From VXNE01 sp965217825 (GTDB lineage: Bacteria; Pseudomonadota; Gammaproteobacteria; Pseudomonadales; Azotimanducaceae), in assembly GCA_965217825.1 (NCBI GenBank), contig OZ244571.1, positions 1,674,001 to 1,738,000 of the forward strand: a stretch of DNA of 64,000 bases, in the 5' to 3' direction. The notes below the pieces were generated by a model. It worked only from the letters and a program-made list of their open reading frames with translations, was not told the origin of the DNA and searched no databases. Of the stretch, positions 8,205 through 17,842 are shown one piece after another (within the stretch, counting starts at the first letter, position 1; the number at the start of each line of letters is the position of its first letter). The position numbers and the translations under genes were made by a program.

Positions 8205-9658
8205 TAGAAGCGTTCCAGTTCCGGGTGCGGCAACGCGCCGCCGCGGACGTGCATGCCGCCGAGTTCCGAGCAACGGGCGAGCGTCGGAATCGCCTTGCCG
8301 GGGTTCATCAGGCCGGCGGGGTCGAAGGCCGCCTTCAGGCGATGGAACTGGTCGAGTTCGGCGTCCGTGAACTGGGCGCACATCGCGTCCAGCTTCTCCA
8401 CCCCGACGCCGTGCTCTCCGGTGATGGTGCCGCCGCGAGCGACGCAGAGCTTGAGAATTTCGCCGCCGAACTCCTCGGCTTTCTGGATTTCCCCGGGCTG
8501 GTTGGAGTCGAACAGGATGAGCGGGTGCAGATTGCCGTCGCCGGCGTGAAAGACGTTCGCGACGGGGAGCCCAAACCGCTCCGACAGCGCGCCAATCTCA
8601 GTCAGCACGCTTCCGAGTTCGCGCCGCGGAATCGTGCCGTCCATGCAGTAGTAGTCGGGTGCCATCCTGCCCGCCGCGGGGAAAGCCGCCTTGCGTCCGC
8701 GCCAGAGCGCCTCGCGCTCGGCCAGCTCCGAGGCGATGCGCATCTCCGCCGCGCCGGCTTGATCGAGGATCCCGCGCACGATATCGACATCCGCGCTGAC
8801 GCTCTCGTGGGTGCCATCGAGTTCGCACAGCAGGATCGCCGCCGCGTCGCGCGGATACCCCGCGTGGACATAGTCCTCGGCGGCGTTGATCGCGAGCGCG
8901 TCCATCATTTCGAGGCCCGCCGGAATGACCCCGCCGCGAATGATCGCCGCGACGGCGTCGCCGGCACGGCGGATGTCGTCGAACGCGGCCAGCAGCACGC
9001 GCTTCGCGAACGGTTCGGGCAGCAGTTTCACCACGACTTCAGTGACGACGCCGAGCATCCCCTCCGATCCCACCATTGCGGCCATGAGGTCGTATCCGGG
9101 CGCGTCGAGTGTCTTGCCGCCAAGGACCAACTCGTCGCCTTCGAAGGTTTGCACCGTCATGCCGAGCACGTTGTGCAGCGTCAGGCCGTACTTCAGACAG
9201 TGCACGCCGCCGGAGTTCTCCGCCACGTTGCCACCGATACTGCAAGCGATCTGCGACGACGGGTCCGGCGCGTAGTAGAGGCCAAAGGGCGCGGCCGCTT
9301 CGGTGATCTTCGCATTGGGGACGCCGGGCTCGACGCGCGCCACGCAGGCGTCTGCGTCGACTTCGAGGATTCGATTCATCTTCGTGAGCGTGAGCAGAAC
9401 GCCTTCCGCCAGGGGACGCGCGCCGCCGGAAAGACCGGTTCCGGCGCCGCGCGTGACTACCGGCACCGCATTCTCGCGGCAGATAGACAGGACCGCTCGC
9501 ACCTGCTCGACCGTCTCGGCAAGCGCAACGACCCAGGGCTTCTGTCGTATCGCGGTGAGGCCGTCGGTTTCGAAAGGCGTCAACGCGTGGGTGTCCGTGA
9601 CGACGTTGCCGGCGGGGAGTTGATCGCGCAGCAGTTTGATAACTCGGGGGTTGCGCAT
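8204..9658 (-). CDS. glcD: Glycolate oxidase subunit GlcD
   Basis: 484 aa from the ATG at 9658 (MRNPRVIKLLRDQL); the E. coli protein is about the same size. Residues upstream of this ATG in the open frame are unrelated. Landmarks are the FAD-binding loop TRGAGTGLSGGARP, GGNVAENSGG, and the C-terminal NVFHAGDGNLHP and TGEHGVGVEK motifs of the GlcD/D-lactate dehydrogenase family. It is the catalytic flavoprotein that oxidises glycolate (or related 2-hydroxy acids). First gene of glcDEF; no glcC-type regulator is next to it. The promoter would lie in 9659-9852, a divergent gap shared with the thioredoxin-like gene. Confidence 0.94.
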   Translation of the reverse strand: MRNPRVIKLLRDQLPAGNVVTDTHALTPFETDGLTAIRQKPWVVALAETVEQVRAVLSICRENAVPVVTRGAGTGLSGGARPLAEGVLLTLTKMNRILEVDADACVARVEPGVPNAKITEAAAPFGLYYAPDPSSQIACSIGGNVAENSGGVHCLKYGLTLHNVLGMTVQTFEGDELVLGGKTLDAPGYDLMAAMVGSEGMLGVVTEVVVKLLPEPFAKRVLLAAFDDIRRAGDAVAAIIRGGVIPAGLEMMDALAINAAEDYVHAGYPRDAAAILLCELDGTHESVSADVDIVRGILDQAGAAEMRIASELAEREALWRGRKAAFPAAGRMAPDYYCMDGTIPRRELGSVLTEIGALSERFGLPVANVFHAGDGNLHPLILFDSNQPGEIQKAEEFGGEILKLCVARGGTITGEHGVGVEKLDAMCAQFTDAELDQFHRLKAAFDPAGLMNPGKAIPTLARCSELGGMHVRGGALPHPELERF

Positions 9659-9852
9659 GAACCTGGGCGTGTAGCGCCCTCCTTGGGTTGTCGCCGCCGC
9701 GACGGAATTATACGCGGCACGGTAGCTTGGGACAGGCACGGAACGCACGGTACGGGAAGCGCAACGGGCTCTCGCCAGGAATGGAACGGTTCCCATATAG
9801 GTGCGGGTGGGGTCAAATACAGGCTGGACCAAAGAGCCTCCAGGTGATTTGC

Positions 9853-12174
9853 ATGGCGAGTTGGGTGCGTTGGATGATGCTGGGCCTGTTCGGCATATCG
9901 CCGGTCTTTGCCGACGAACCGTCGGTGATGGTGCTCGAAGGCGATGTTTCCGAGGTGTACACGAACGGCGACTTTGTGGTGTCCGACCCGGCCCGTGTCG
10001 TGATGATGGTGGAGTCCACCTCGTCAGACTCGCCGGGAGATGAGCCACCCTCCACTGAACTGCCCCCTGGCGCTATCGCCAGTGTGCCGATCAGTCCGGA
10101 CGGCAAATTCCGCCTGGAAGTCGCCGTAGACGAGCCCCGGCGCGCCACCTTCTACGTCCAAAACGCGGTGGGCCCGGAGGGCCAGCGCTGGGCGCCGGTC
10201 AGCGGACTGCGCTTCATCCTGGAGCCGGGCGAACTGAAACTGAAAATGTCCGGATCTAGCCGTTTCGTGGTGAGAGGCGGCTACTACAACGACGCCGTGT
10301 ACAACGCGTGGCGGCTCTCGGACAAGTACATGGCTGCGGACGCCGAGTACCAAGAGTTGAAGATGCCGCTGGAAGGCGAGTCGAAAGAGGCGGAAGAACT
10401 GCGCTGGGATCGCATGCTTGAGGCGCAGAAAAAGGTGACGAGGGCGGAGATGGAGGGCACGTCCAGGGTCGCCCGCACCCACCCGGACCCGAAGGTAAGG
10501 CGGCTCGCGATCAAGTCGTCGTGGCTGTGGGGTCCGTGGGTGATCGAAGCCCTGCGCGGACTCGCGGAACTGACGCCGGACGATCCTTGGGTCGTCCAAC
10601 GTCTTGCGGGAGCAGAGGCTGCCCAACAGCAATGGCAAGAGGAAAAGCAGTTGACAGTGGGTGACGTCAGCCTTGACTTCACGGCCGAAACGCTCGAAGG
10701 CGAGTCGGTGCAACTGGCCGAGGTGCGTGCCAACAGCCGTTACGTGCTGCTCGATTTCTGGGCGTCCTGGTGCGGTTCCTGCCGGGTCGAGTTTCCGCAT
10801 ATGGAGGAGGCTTACGCGCTTTACCGCGACAAGGGCTTCGAGATCGTCTCGGTCACCATCGACGACGATCGTGAAGCATGGGAGGTGGCGTCAGCCGAGG
10901 AGGATCTGCCGTGGATCGATCTCGGGATGGGCCGGGAAGCCCAGGCACCCGCCGCCTACAAGGTCCGCGGCGTGCCCGACAGTTACCTGATGGATTCGGC
11001 CACCGGCGAAATCGTTGCCACCGACCTGCGGCGGCACCATCTCCGAAGAAAGCTCGAGGATTTGTTCGCGCGCGTCGACGGGCCCGACTACGTCATCGTT
11101 GGCGACGTGGCCGACGCGGTCGAGAGCGGCGAAGTCACCCTGACCCGGTCCTCTGCCGTTCTCGCATCGAGCGAGGAACTGGCCCGGGCGCCGATCTGGG
11201 ACGGACGTTTTCGCCTGGCGGGCCAGGTGACCAAAGACGACATGGGCCGCGTCTCGCTTACGGCCAGGGACGCCGAGGGGAACTCCCGGGGGAGCGCAGA
11301 ATTCATCCTGGAACCGGGAGAGATCAGAATTCGCCACGCCGGCCCGGTGGCCGGACTCATGGCCGACGGCGGGCCGTACAATCAACGCGTGGTCGCCGTC
11401 TGGCGGGACACCGAGGAATATCAGGATGTCCTTCGTGACTATGCCGAGGTGATGGCCGCGAAGGCGAACCTCGAAGAAGGACTGGAGCGCGAGGCCCTTG
11501 TCGAGAAAGCCTGGCAACTGTACTCGGAACTCAGACGCATTCGGGTCGAATCGTTGCGCGAAATCGCGCTGTCGGACGACGATCCGCTGGCCAGCTTCTT
11601 CGCCATAGAGATGGGTGGACTGGGTGGCACCGCTGCCCTCGAACGCCTGGACCAGCTCGAGGCCGTCGTGAAACTGCCGGCAGCGGCGAGCGCGTTTCGT
11701 ACCCGGACCCAGACCGGAATGCGTCTGGCTGAAACGGCGCGAATGGTCAAGGCAGGCGACAAGGTCGAGGGTTTTTCGGCGCTTGGTCTGGATGGCGAGA
11801 CCTACGGCCTCCTGGATTCCCTGGCCGACAACGAGGTTGTGCTGATCGAGTTCTGGGCGTCCTGGTGCGGCCCTTGCCGGGCCGAAGTGCCCAACTTGAA
11901 GATGGCCGTCGAACAGTTTGGAGAACGCGGCTTCGCCATCTTCGCCTTTTCTCTGGACGAGGATCGGGAGGACTGGGAGGAAGCGTCGTTAGAGGACGCC
12001 ATCACCTGGATCAATACCGGCGACCTGAAGGGCTACGACAGCCCCATTCCGGCGCAGTTCGGGGTGCTCGGCATACCCATGAACCTCCTGGTAGACGCCG
12101 ATGGTGTGATCGTCGGGAAGTACGTGCGCGGGGACCAATTGCACGCGAAGCTCTCGGAGTTGCTGGACGGGTGA
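9853..12174 (+). CDS. Secreted protein with two tandem DUF4369-TlpA thioredoxin units
   Basis: 773 aa from the ATG at 9853. MASWVRWMMLGLFGISPVFA is a signal peptide with a likely cut before DEP. The rest is an internal duplication. Each half has a DUF4369-like beta domain with an ILEPGEL/ILEPGEI strand and GGYYND/GGPYNQ turn, then a helical linker, then a TlpA/ResA thioredoxin domain. The active sites are WCGSC (Cys307) and WCGPC (Cys672), each in WASWCGxCRxExP. TlpA-type domains reduce periplasmic disulfides, for example during cytochrome c maturation. One such unit is common in Bacteroidota; a double unit is unusual. It ends 12 bp before the dihydroorotase gene. Function beyond thiol-disulfide exchange is unknown. 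Confidence 0.8.
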   Translation: MASWVRWMMLGLFGISPVFADEPSVMVLEGDVSEVYTNGDFVVSDPARVVMMVESTSSDSPGDEPPSTELPPGAIASVPISPDGKFRLEVAVDEPRRATFYVQNAVGPEGQRWAPVSGLRFILEPGELKLKMSGSSRFVVRGGYYNDAVYNAWRLSDKYMAADAEYQELKMPLEGESKEAEELRWDRMLEAQKKVTRAEMEGTSRVARTHPDPKVRRLAIKSSWLWGPWVIEALRGLAELTPDDPWVVQRLAGAEAAQQQWQEEKQLTVGDVSLDFTAETLEGESVQLAEVRANSRYVLLDFWASWCGSCRVEFPHMEEAYALYRDKGFEIVSVTIDDDREAWEVASAEEDLPWIDLGMGREAQAPAAYKVRGVPDSYLMDSATGEIVATDLRRHHLRRKLEDLFARVDGPDYVIVGDVADAVESGEVTLTRSSAVLASSEELARAPIWDGRFRLAGQVTKDDMGRVSLTARDAEGNSRGSAEFILEPGEIRIRHAGPVAGLMADGGPYNQRVVAVWRDTEEYQDVLRDYAEVMAAKANLEEGLEREALVEKAWQLYSELRRIRVESLREIALSDDDPLASFFAIEMGGLGGTAALERLDQLEAVVKLPAAASAFRTRTQTGMRLAETARMVKAGDKVEGFSALGLDGETYGLLDSLADNEVVLIEFWASWCGPCRAEVPNLKMAVEQFGERGFAIFAFSLDEDREDWEEASLEDAITWINTGDLKGYDSPIPAQFGVLGIPMNLLVDADGVIVGKYVRGDQLHAKLSELLDG

Positions 12175-12186
12175 GGCAATAGGCGT

Positions 12187-13500
12187 ATGGGTACAAGGAC
12201 CGTCATCAAGGACGCCCGGATCGTCAACGAGGGCGCGGTCGTCGCGGGCGATCTCGCCATGCGGGATGGACGCATCGAGCGGATCGGGGGAGCGATCACG
12301 GGTGACATCGAGATCGACGCTGCCGGCGCGTGGCTGCTTCCGGGGATGATCGATGACCAGGTGCACTTCCGCGAGCCCGGTTTCGAGCACAAGGGCACCA
12401 TAGCGACGGAATCGGCGGCCGCGCTGGCGGGTGGCGTGACGAGCTACATGGAGATGCCCAATTGCGTGCCGCAGACCATCGACGCGCGCGCCCTGGACGA
12501 CAAGCATCGACGCGCGGCGGCGAAATCGGCTGCCAACTATGCGTTCTATTTCGGTGCCACGAACGACAATCTCGAAGCGATAAAGGCCGTCGATCCCTTG
12601 AAGGCATGCGGCGTCAAGGTGTTCATGGGCGCGTCCACCGGCAACATGCTGGTGGACGACGAAAAGACCCTGGATGGCATCTTCGCTTCATCCCCGCTGG
12701 TCATCGCTACGCACTGCGAGGACACGCCGACGATCCTCGCCAACGAGGCGCGGGCGCGAGCGGTGTACGGCGATGCGATCCCCATGGAGATGCATCCCCG
12801 CATTCGTTCCGAGGAAGCCTGCTACAAGTCGTCAAGTCTCGCCGTGGAACTGGCGACTCGCCACGGCAGCAGGTTGCACGTGCTGCACCTGACGACCGCG
12901 CGCGAACTGGAACTGTTCCAGTCGGGTTCCGTCGAGGACAAGCGCATCACGGCCGAGGTCTGCGTGCACCATCTGTTCTTCGACGAGACGGACTATGCGA
13001 CGCGCGGCGCGGACATCAAGTGCAATCCGGCAATCAAGACTCCGAACGACAAGCGGGCGTTGCGGGCGGCCGTGCTGGACGACCGCATCGACATTGTGGC
13101 GACTGACCATGCGCCGCATACGCGCGAAGAGAAGCGTGAGCGCTATATCGATGCGCCGGCGGGCATGCCGCTGGTGCAGCATGCGTTGCTGACGCTGCTG
13201 GAGCACATGCCGGTGGAGACGGTCGTGCAGAAAACGGCCCATGCGCCGGCACTCAGATTCGGCGTCAAGGAACGCGGCTTTCTGCGCGAAGGGTATTGGG
13301 CGGACCTGGTGTTGATCGACCCGCGCCAGACGACGGAGGTCAACGACGAAACTCTACTCTACAAGTGTGGCTGGTCGCCGTTTTCCGGAATGACTTTCGC
13401 GTCGCGCGTCACGCACACGTTCTTGAACGGACACCTGGTGTTCGCGAACGGCGAATTGCAATCGCCGTCTCGCGCCATGGCGCTGGAATTCGACCGCTAG
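12187..13500 (+). CDS. pyrC: Dihydroorotase (Bacteroidota-like type)
   Basis: 437 aa amidohydrolase. It catalyses N-carbamoylaspartate to dihydroorotate in pyrimidine synthesis. Zinc and substrate landmarks are GMIDDQVHFREPG (HxR after the first strand), VKVFMGASTGNML (the usual carboxylated-lysine position), IATHCED, LHVLHLTTA and DIVATDHAPHTREEK. The run of signatures CVHHLFF, CNPAIKTPNDK and YKCGWSPFSG is what I associate with Bacteroidota-type enzymes rather than E. coli PyrC. Together with the neighbouring DUF4369-TlpA gene this hints that the pair came by transfer. No other pyr gene is adjacent. Its end faces the acyl-CoA ligase at 13515. Confidence 0.88.
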   Translation: MGTRTVIKDARIVNEGAVVAGDLAMRDGRIERIGGAITGDIEIDAAGAWLLPGMIDDQVHFREPGFEHKGTIATESAAALAGGVTSYMEMPNCVPQTIDARALDDKHRRAAAKSAANYAFYFGATNDNLEAIKAVDPLKACGVKVFMGASTGNMLVDDEKTLDGIFASSPLVIATHCEDTPTILANEARARAVYGDAIPMEMHPRIRSEEACYKSSSLAVELATRHGSRLHVLHLTTARELELFQSGSVEDKRITAEVCVHHLFFDETDYATRGADIKCNPAIKTPNDKRALRAAVLDDRIDIVATDHAPHTREEKRERYIDAPAGMPLVQHALLTLLEHMPVETVVQKTAHAPALRFGVKERGFLREGYWADLVLIDPRQTTEVNDETLLYKCGWSPFSGMTFASRVTHTFLNGHLVFANGELQSPSRAMALEFDR

Positions 13501-13514
13501 TTTCCCTTGCGGCC

Positions 13515-15179
13515 TCAGTCGGTGCTCGCTGAAGAGCCCTCTCTGAACTCCGGCAACCTGTAGCCTTCCGCCTCGAGACGCGCGCGGACCGCCTTCTTGT
13601 CCATCTTGCCCGTGGAGGTGAGCGGGATGGAGGCGACGAACAGCACGTCGTCGGGCAGTTGCCACCTGGCGAACCGTGTCGCGCAGTGCGAGATGACCTG
13701 CTCTATCTCGATATCGACATCCCCGGCGCGAACGATCAGCGCCACCGGCCGCTCGTCCCACTTGGGGTGCGGTTGCGCGACGACGCACGCCTGTGCCACT
13801 CCGTCCAGCGCCACGAGGTGATTCTCGAGGTCTACCGAAGAGATCCACTCGCCGCCGCTCTTCACCAGATCCTTCGAGCGGTCGGAAATGATGAGATATT
13901 CCTCCGGGTCGATCCTGCCGACATCGCCGGTGATCAACCAGTCTCCCCGGAACCGTTCCGGCTGGGAATTCCTGTAGTACTCCGAACAGATCCACGGTCC
14001 GCGAATCAGAATTTCGCCGGTGGATTCGCCGTCGTGGGGCAGCGGGCGGAACGCCTCGTCGAAGATGTCGAGTTCCAGGCCCGGCAGGAGTTGCCCCGCC
14101 TTGGCGACATTCTCGAACTGCGCGTCTATGGATAACTCGCGGTCGGCATGTTTCATCACGCGGCGCGACAGCGTTGCCAGGGGACTCGTTTCCGTCAGCC
14201 CCCAGCCCTGAATCATCTCTACGCCCAAGGTGTCCCAGTACCAGCGGATCAGTGAAGGCGGCGGTGCGGAGCCGCCGCAGGTCACCCTCGACAGCCGGGT
14301 CAGGTCGTAGTCGTGGGGATTGACTTCGAGGACAGCCTTCACGCCCTGCCAGATGGTCGGCACGCCAGCGGACATCGTCACGCCCTCGTCGGCGATCAAC
14401 CGCAACAGTCGCGCGGGGTCCATGAAGCGGTGCGGCATGACCTGCTTGCAGCCCAGCATCAGCGCGCTCCACGGGATGCCCCAGCCCATGGCGTGGAACA
14501 TGGGCACGATGCCGCAGATCGCGTCGGTGGCCGACAGCGCCATGGCGTCGGCCATGCACATCGCCATCGTGTGCAGGTACTGCGCTCGGTGCTCGTATTC
14601 GACGCCCTTGGGAACCCCCGTTGTTCCGCTCGTGTAGCACAGTCCGAGCGCCGAATTCTCGTCCATCTCGGGCCACTCGAACCTGGTCGGCCGGTTCGCG
14701 ATGAAGTCCTCAAAATCGACCGCATCCGCCACCGATGTAGACCAGTTCTCGAAACCGTCCTCCACCGCGACGACGATCTTCTCGACGCTCGGGATCCGTC
14801 CGGCCAGCCTTTCCAGCAGCGGCAGCACGTCGGCATCGACGATGATCAGCCTGTCGCCGCCATGGTTGATGATGTATTCGAGGTCGTGGTCGGACAGGCG
14901 CAGGTTCAGGGTATGCAATACCGCGCCCATGCCGGCCGTAGCGTGGTAGGCCTCCAGGTGGCGCGACCCGTTCCACATGAAGGTGCCGACGCGATCACCG
15001 ACGCCTATGCCGGCATCGCGCAACGCATGTGCCAACTGATGGGCACGGTCGCGTGTTTCTCGGTACGTCTGGCGCCGCGTTCCGGTCTGGGTGGCGGTGA
15101 CAATCTCCGCTTCGGGGGCCACCGTCGCGCCGCGGTCGATGAGTCGCGACATCAAGAGGGGCGTGTGTTGCATCCCCAT
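13515..15179 (-). CDS. Long/medium-chain fatty-acyl-CoA synthetase (AMP-binding)
   Basis: 554 aa adenylate-forming enzyme. The P-loop-like motif YTSGTTGVPKGVEY is near residue 190. The A5 motif QGWGLTETSP, the WLITGDVGRID aspartate block, and the catalytic lysine near the end (PLTSTGKMDKKAVR) are all present. Layout and length match the AlkK/FadD-like family, which activates medium- or long-chain acids to CoA thioesters. Two start codons are possible (15179 or 15173). It follows the DUF385 gene by 14 bp in what looks like a three-gene operon with another ligase. The true substrate is unknown. Confidence 0.85.
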   Translation of the reverse strand: MGMQHTPLLMSRLIDRGATVAPEAEIVTATQTGTRRQTYRETRDRAHQLAHALRDAGIGVGDRVGTFMWNGSRHLEAYHATAGMGAVLHTLNLRLSDHDLEYIINHGGDRLIIVDADVLPLLERLAGRIPSVEKIVVAVEDGFENWSTSVADAVDFEDFIANRPTRFEWPEMDENSALGLCYTSGTTGVPKGVEYEHRAQYLHTMAMCMADAMALSATDAICGIVPMFHAMGWGIPWSALMLGCKQVMPHRFMDPARLLRLIADEGVTMSAGVPTIWQGVKAVLEVNPHDYDLTRLSRVTCGGSAPPPSLIRWYWDTLGVEMIQGWGLTETSPLATLSRRVMKHADRELSIDAQFENVAKAGQLLPGLELDIFDEAFRPLPHDGESTGEILIRGPWICSEYYRNSQPERFRGDWLITGDVGRIDPEEYLIISDRSKDLVKSGGEWISSVDLENHLVALDGVAQACVVAQPHPKWDERPVALIVRAGDVDIEIEQVISHCATRFARWQLPDDVLFVASIPLTSTGKMDKKAVRARLEAEGYRLPEFREGSSASTD

Positions 15180-15193
15180 GTGATACAGCTTCC

Positions 15194-15652
15194 CTATCGG
15201 TCCGCGAGCGGCGTCGCCTCGACGACGATCGAGTGAGATGCGGCGCGGTCGAGATCCTCCGGCACCGGTGTTCTGTCCCTTTGCAGACTCACGTCGTGAT
15301 ACGCGGCGTCTCCGGGAAACTGCGTGAGATAGCTGGCCAACAGCTCGCGGATAGTCGCCGGATCGTCGTCGATGACGCTTGCGGAGCAGACGACATCGCG
15401 TCCGGCGATGCGCAGCACCACCGTCGGATCATGCTTCAGGTTCGGCCACCACCTGGCGTCCCTGCTGGTATGACAGCGAATCTTCGCGCCTTCCTGAACG
15501 TAGCGTACCGGCGTCGTGTAGGTGCGCCCCGTGACGCGTCCCTTGAATGAAATGAGCATCACGCTCCCGCTCATCAGACCATGCATGGGCGAACGCAACA
15601 GCAGCCGCATGGCGGGGTTGATCAGCGCGAAAAGGGGTTCGGGAATTTTCAT
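15194..15652 (-). CDS. DUF385/Ddn-like deazaflavin (F420)-type nitroreductase family protein
   Basis: 152 aa, the usual size. Family landmarks are LISFKGRVTGRTYTTPVRYV near residue 35, RWWPNLKHDPTVVLRIAG and a C-terminal IVVEA strand. Relatives in actinobacteria (Ddn, FDORs) use F420H2 to reduce quinones or other acceptors, while many proteobacterial members have unknown cofactors. Its ATG overlaps the upstream ligase stop (ATGA), so translation is probably coupled. It sits between two acyl-CoA ligases, which suggests a shared role in processing a lipid or a hydrophobic acid. Confidence 0.8.
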   Translation of the reverse strand: MKIPEPLFALINPAMRLLLRSPMHGLMSGSVMLISFKGRVTGRTYTTPVRYVQEGAKIRCHTSRDARWWPNLKHDPTVVLRIAGRDVVCSASVIDDDPATIRELLASYLTQFPGDAAYHDVSLQRDRTPVPEDLDRAASHSIVVEATPLADR

Positions 15653-17274
15653 GTCTTGCCTCCGTCAAACGCGCGCTCGGCTTCCGACCGCGCCCACTTG
15701 TAGTCCGCCTTGCCGTTCGGAGCGCGCTTGACCTCTTCGACAAACAGGATCCGCTTGGGCGACTTGTATCCGGCCAGGTGTTCGTGCGCGAAGTCGATCA
15801 GGTCCTGCTCGGCTACCCGGCGGCTCGTCGACGCGACCGCCACCACGCGCTGGCCGAAACGTTCGTCTGGCATTCCGACGACGAGACAGTCGTATACCGC
15901 CGGGTGACGTTTCACCGCCTCCTCCACTTCTTCCGGGTAGACTTTTTCGCCGGCGGTATTGATGCAGTTGCTGCCGCGGCCCAGGAGCGTGATGGAGCCG
16001 TCGGCTTCGACCGTCGCGTAGTCGCCCGGAAAACTATAGCGGACGCCATCGATTTCCCTGAACGTCTCCGCGGACTTTTCCGGGTCCTTGTAATAGCCGA
16101 TGGCCGCATTGCGGCTACTCGCCAACCTGCCGACTTCCCCCGATCCGGGTTCGACATTGCGCCCGTCATCGGCGAATACCCGAACCCCCGAGTTGACCCT
16201 GAACTTGGCGGTCCCCACGGAGCTCCCGCGCGTGGCGACGGACGAACCCATGCCGCCTTCGGTCGAGCCCACGGTGTCCACCAGGGTCATGTCCTGGTGC
16301 TCAAGCAGACTCGCCTTGACTTCCGCGCTCCACATGACGCCGCTGGAGACGATCTGCTTCAGTGAGGAGATGTCGTAGGGATTGCCGCGGGCCCTGGCTT
16401 CGTTCAGCGCATCCAACATGGGCTTGGCGAACGCGTCGCCGACGATGGTGACGCTGGTGCAGCGGTTTCGTTCTACCTCGCCCCATATCAGATGCGGGTC
16501 CAGTCCGAGTGTCGATATCGTCACAACCGTTCCACCCGCCAGCAATGGCATCATGGCGCCGAGCCACATGCCGGTCCCGTGCATCAGCGGACAAGCGGTC
16601 AAGCTGACGGGCCGGTCCCCCCGCTCAGACAAGGTCTCGATGACCGCCGGCACGTCCTCGACCTGTTTGGGCGCAGCGGAGCGGCTGCCCAGAAGAAAGG
16701 ACATGAGCCCTGACACAAAGGGTTGATGATGGTACATGACGCCTTTCGGCATGCCGGTGGTGCCCCCGGTGTAGAGCATGTAGATGTCATCGCCGAGCCG
16801 TTGCACGCGGTCCATCGGAGCGCTGTCGCGGATGATCCGTTCGTAGTCGAAGACATCGTTCAAGAGCGCTTCCGTGCCGTCGTCGATCTGTATGTATGTC
16901 TTGACCTTTGGCAGTCGGTTGCGAATCTCCCAGATGCGCGCCGCGTAGCAGGCCTGGAAGAAGACGACTTCGGCGTCGGCGTTGTCGAGCAGGTAGACGA
17001 GTTCGTCGAACTTGTAGCGATAGTTGACGTTGACGGGAACACCGCGCGCCTTGAAGACGCCGTACTGGGCTTCGAGGTATTCGTTCGAATTGTGCAGGTA
17101 GATGGCTGCCTTGCAGTCGGGACGGAAGCCGCGCGACTGCAGAAAGCCGGCGATCCGCGCCGCCCGTTCGTCGTACTCGCGCCAACTTCGCCTCACCTCA
17201 CCGCAGATGAGTGCGTCGCGGTGGGGAACACCATCGGATATGGCTTCCCAGACGGAGGCGAAGTGCAGGTCCAT
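15649..17274 (-). CDS. Acyl-CoA synthetase (AMP-binding)
   Basis: 541 aa from the ATG at 17274 (MDLHFASVWEAISDGVPHRD); a TTG two codons earlier is also possible. Adenylation signatures are MLYTGGTTGMPKGVMYHH near residue 175, VDTVGSTEGGMGSS, the SFPGDYATVEADG block, GRGSNCINTAGEKVYPEEVE and the final lysine in APNGKADYKWAR. The TGSTEG variant of A5 and GxGSxCINxxGEKV are typical of the FadD3/FadD19-like branch used for steroid-ring or side-chain acids and similar substrates. It is the first gene of the operon. A palindrome at 17317-17340 may be its operator. Confidence 0.85.
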   Translation of the reverse strand: MDLHFASVWEAISDGVPHRDALICGEVRRSWREYDERAARIAGFLQSRGFRPDCKAAIYLHNSNEYLEAQYGVFKARGVPVNVNYRYKFDELVYLLDNADAEVVFFQACYAARIWEIRNRLPKVKTYIQIDDGTEALLNDVFDYERIIRDSAPMDRVQRLGDDIYMLYTGGTTGMPKGVMYHHQPFVSGLMSFLLGSRSAAPKQVEDVPAVIETLSERGDRPVSLTACPLMHGTGMWLGAMMPLLAGGTVVTISTLGLDPHLIWGEVERNRCTSVTIVGDAFAKPMLDALNEARARGNPYDISSLKQIVSSGVMWSAEVKASLLEHQDMTLVDTVGSTEGGMGSSVATRGSSVGTAKFRVNSGVRVFADDGRNVEPGSGEVGRLASSRNAAIGYYKDPEKSAETFREIDGVRYSFPGDYATVEADGSITLLGRGSNCINTAGEKVYPEEVEEAVKRHPAVYDCLVVGMPDERFGQRVVAVASTSRRVAEQDLIDFAHEHLAGYKSPKRILFVEEVKRAPNGKADYKWARSEAERAFDGGKT

Positions 17275-17652
17275 TCCCAATCTTCCAACGGATTCAGTGA
17301 TTGAAACTAATGAATCGGCACGTGGATGTCACGTGTGCCGCAGGCAAGCCGGGGCTTTCGAGGCGCGAAAAAGCAGGGTCCCTATGGCTAGCCATCGAAA
17401 TGGCGGAACCAAATATGTCAATAATTAGCGGTTTTGGCCACCATGTGGAATGACTCTCCGCGTTTCCGATGACACGAAGTCGCAGTCCTTCCGCGCACCG
17501 AGACCTCGATGCGCGTGGAATCCCCCGAATTCGCGCCCCGCTATCAGGTGGAGAAGCGTTTGAGTCGGTTGGTCCCGTAAAAACGTGGTGTGAAGTGAAC
17601 TTGGCACGTTTCTTGATGCCCAAGGATGTACGCATGGAGTTGGAAAGGGGTC
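17275..17652. other. Intergenic region with regulatory potential
   Basis: A 378-bp gap between the divergent acyl-CoA ligase operon and the small membrane protein gene. It is clearly more AT-rich around 17405-17440 than its surroundings, as expected of promoters on either side. It holds the palindrome described separately and a GGAAAGGGG ribosome site just before 17653. Open frames crossing it show no signature or codon pattern I would trust. Confidence 0.5.
17317..17340. promoter_or_regulatory. Imperfect palindrome, candidate operator of the acyl-CoA ligase operon
   Basis: The site reads GGCACGTG, five bases, then CACGTGTGCC, giving two half-sites that can pair (GGCAC/GTGCC outside, GTG/CAC inside with a small offset). 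It lies about 43 bp upstream of the ligase ATG at 17274, where TetR-type repressors of fatty-acid genes often bind. No regulator gene is adjacent, so the link is only positional. Confidence 0.35.
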
Positions 17653-17832
17653 ATGTTCAGACTGTCGCGAATCAATGCGCCGCGCGGCACTGTCGCCGCG
17701 TTTGCCTTGCTCGTCATTGCGATGCTCCTGTTCGGCATCGTCGCGCAGGCGCATGGCAAGGCGATCGCGTCGCCGGCCGACGCGCCCGGACCGGAAACGC
17801 CAGCGCATGTTGCGGAACTTTCGAAACGGTAG
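17653..17832 (+). CDS. Small single-pass membrane protein next to pspC-like gene
   Basis: 59 aa from the ATG at 17653, preceded by a strong GGAAAGGGG ribosome site. A basic N-terminus (MFRLSRINAPRG) is followed by one hydrophobic segment, TVAAFALLVIAMLLFGIVAQ, and a short Pro/Ala-rich tail ending in SKR. No family recognised. It is 10 bp upstream of a PspC-domain gene with its own ribosome site, so the pair is likely cotranscribed. By position it could be an envelope-stress partner, analogous to the PspB-PspC pairing, but sequence similarity to PspB is not evident. Confidence 0.55.
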   Translation: MFRLSRINAPRGTVAAFALLVIAMLLFGIVAQAHGKAIASPADAPGPETPAHVAELSKR

Positions 17833-17842
17833 GGGAGCGAAG

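Noticed and set aside
8189..9847. 552-codon + strand frame over glcD
   Set aside because: Antisense mirror of glcD; composition is Arg/His-rich without motifs.
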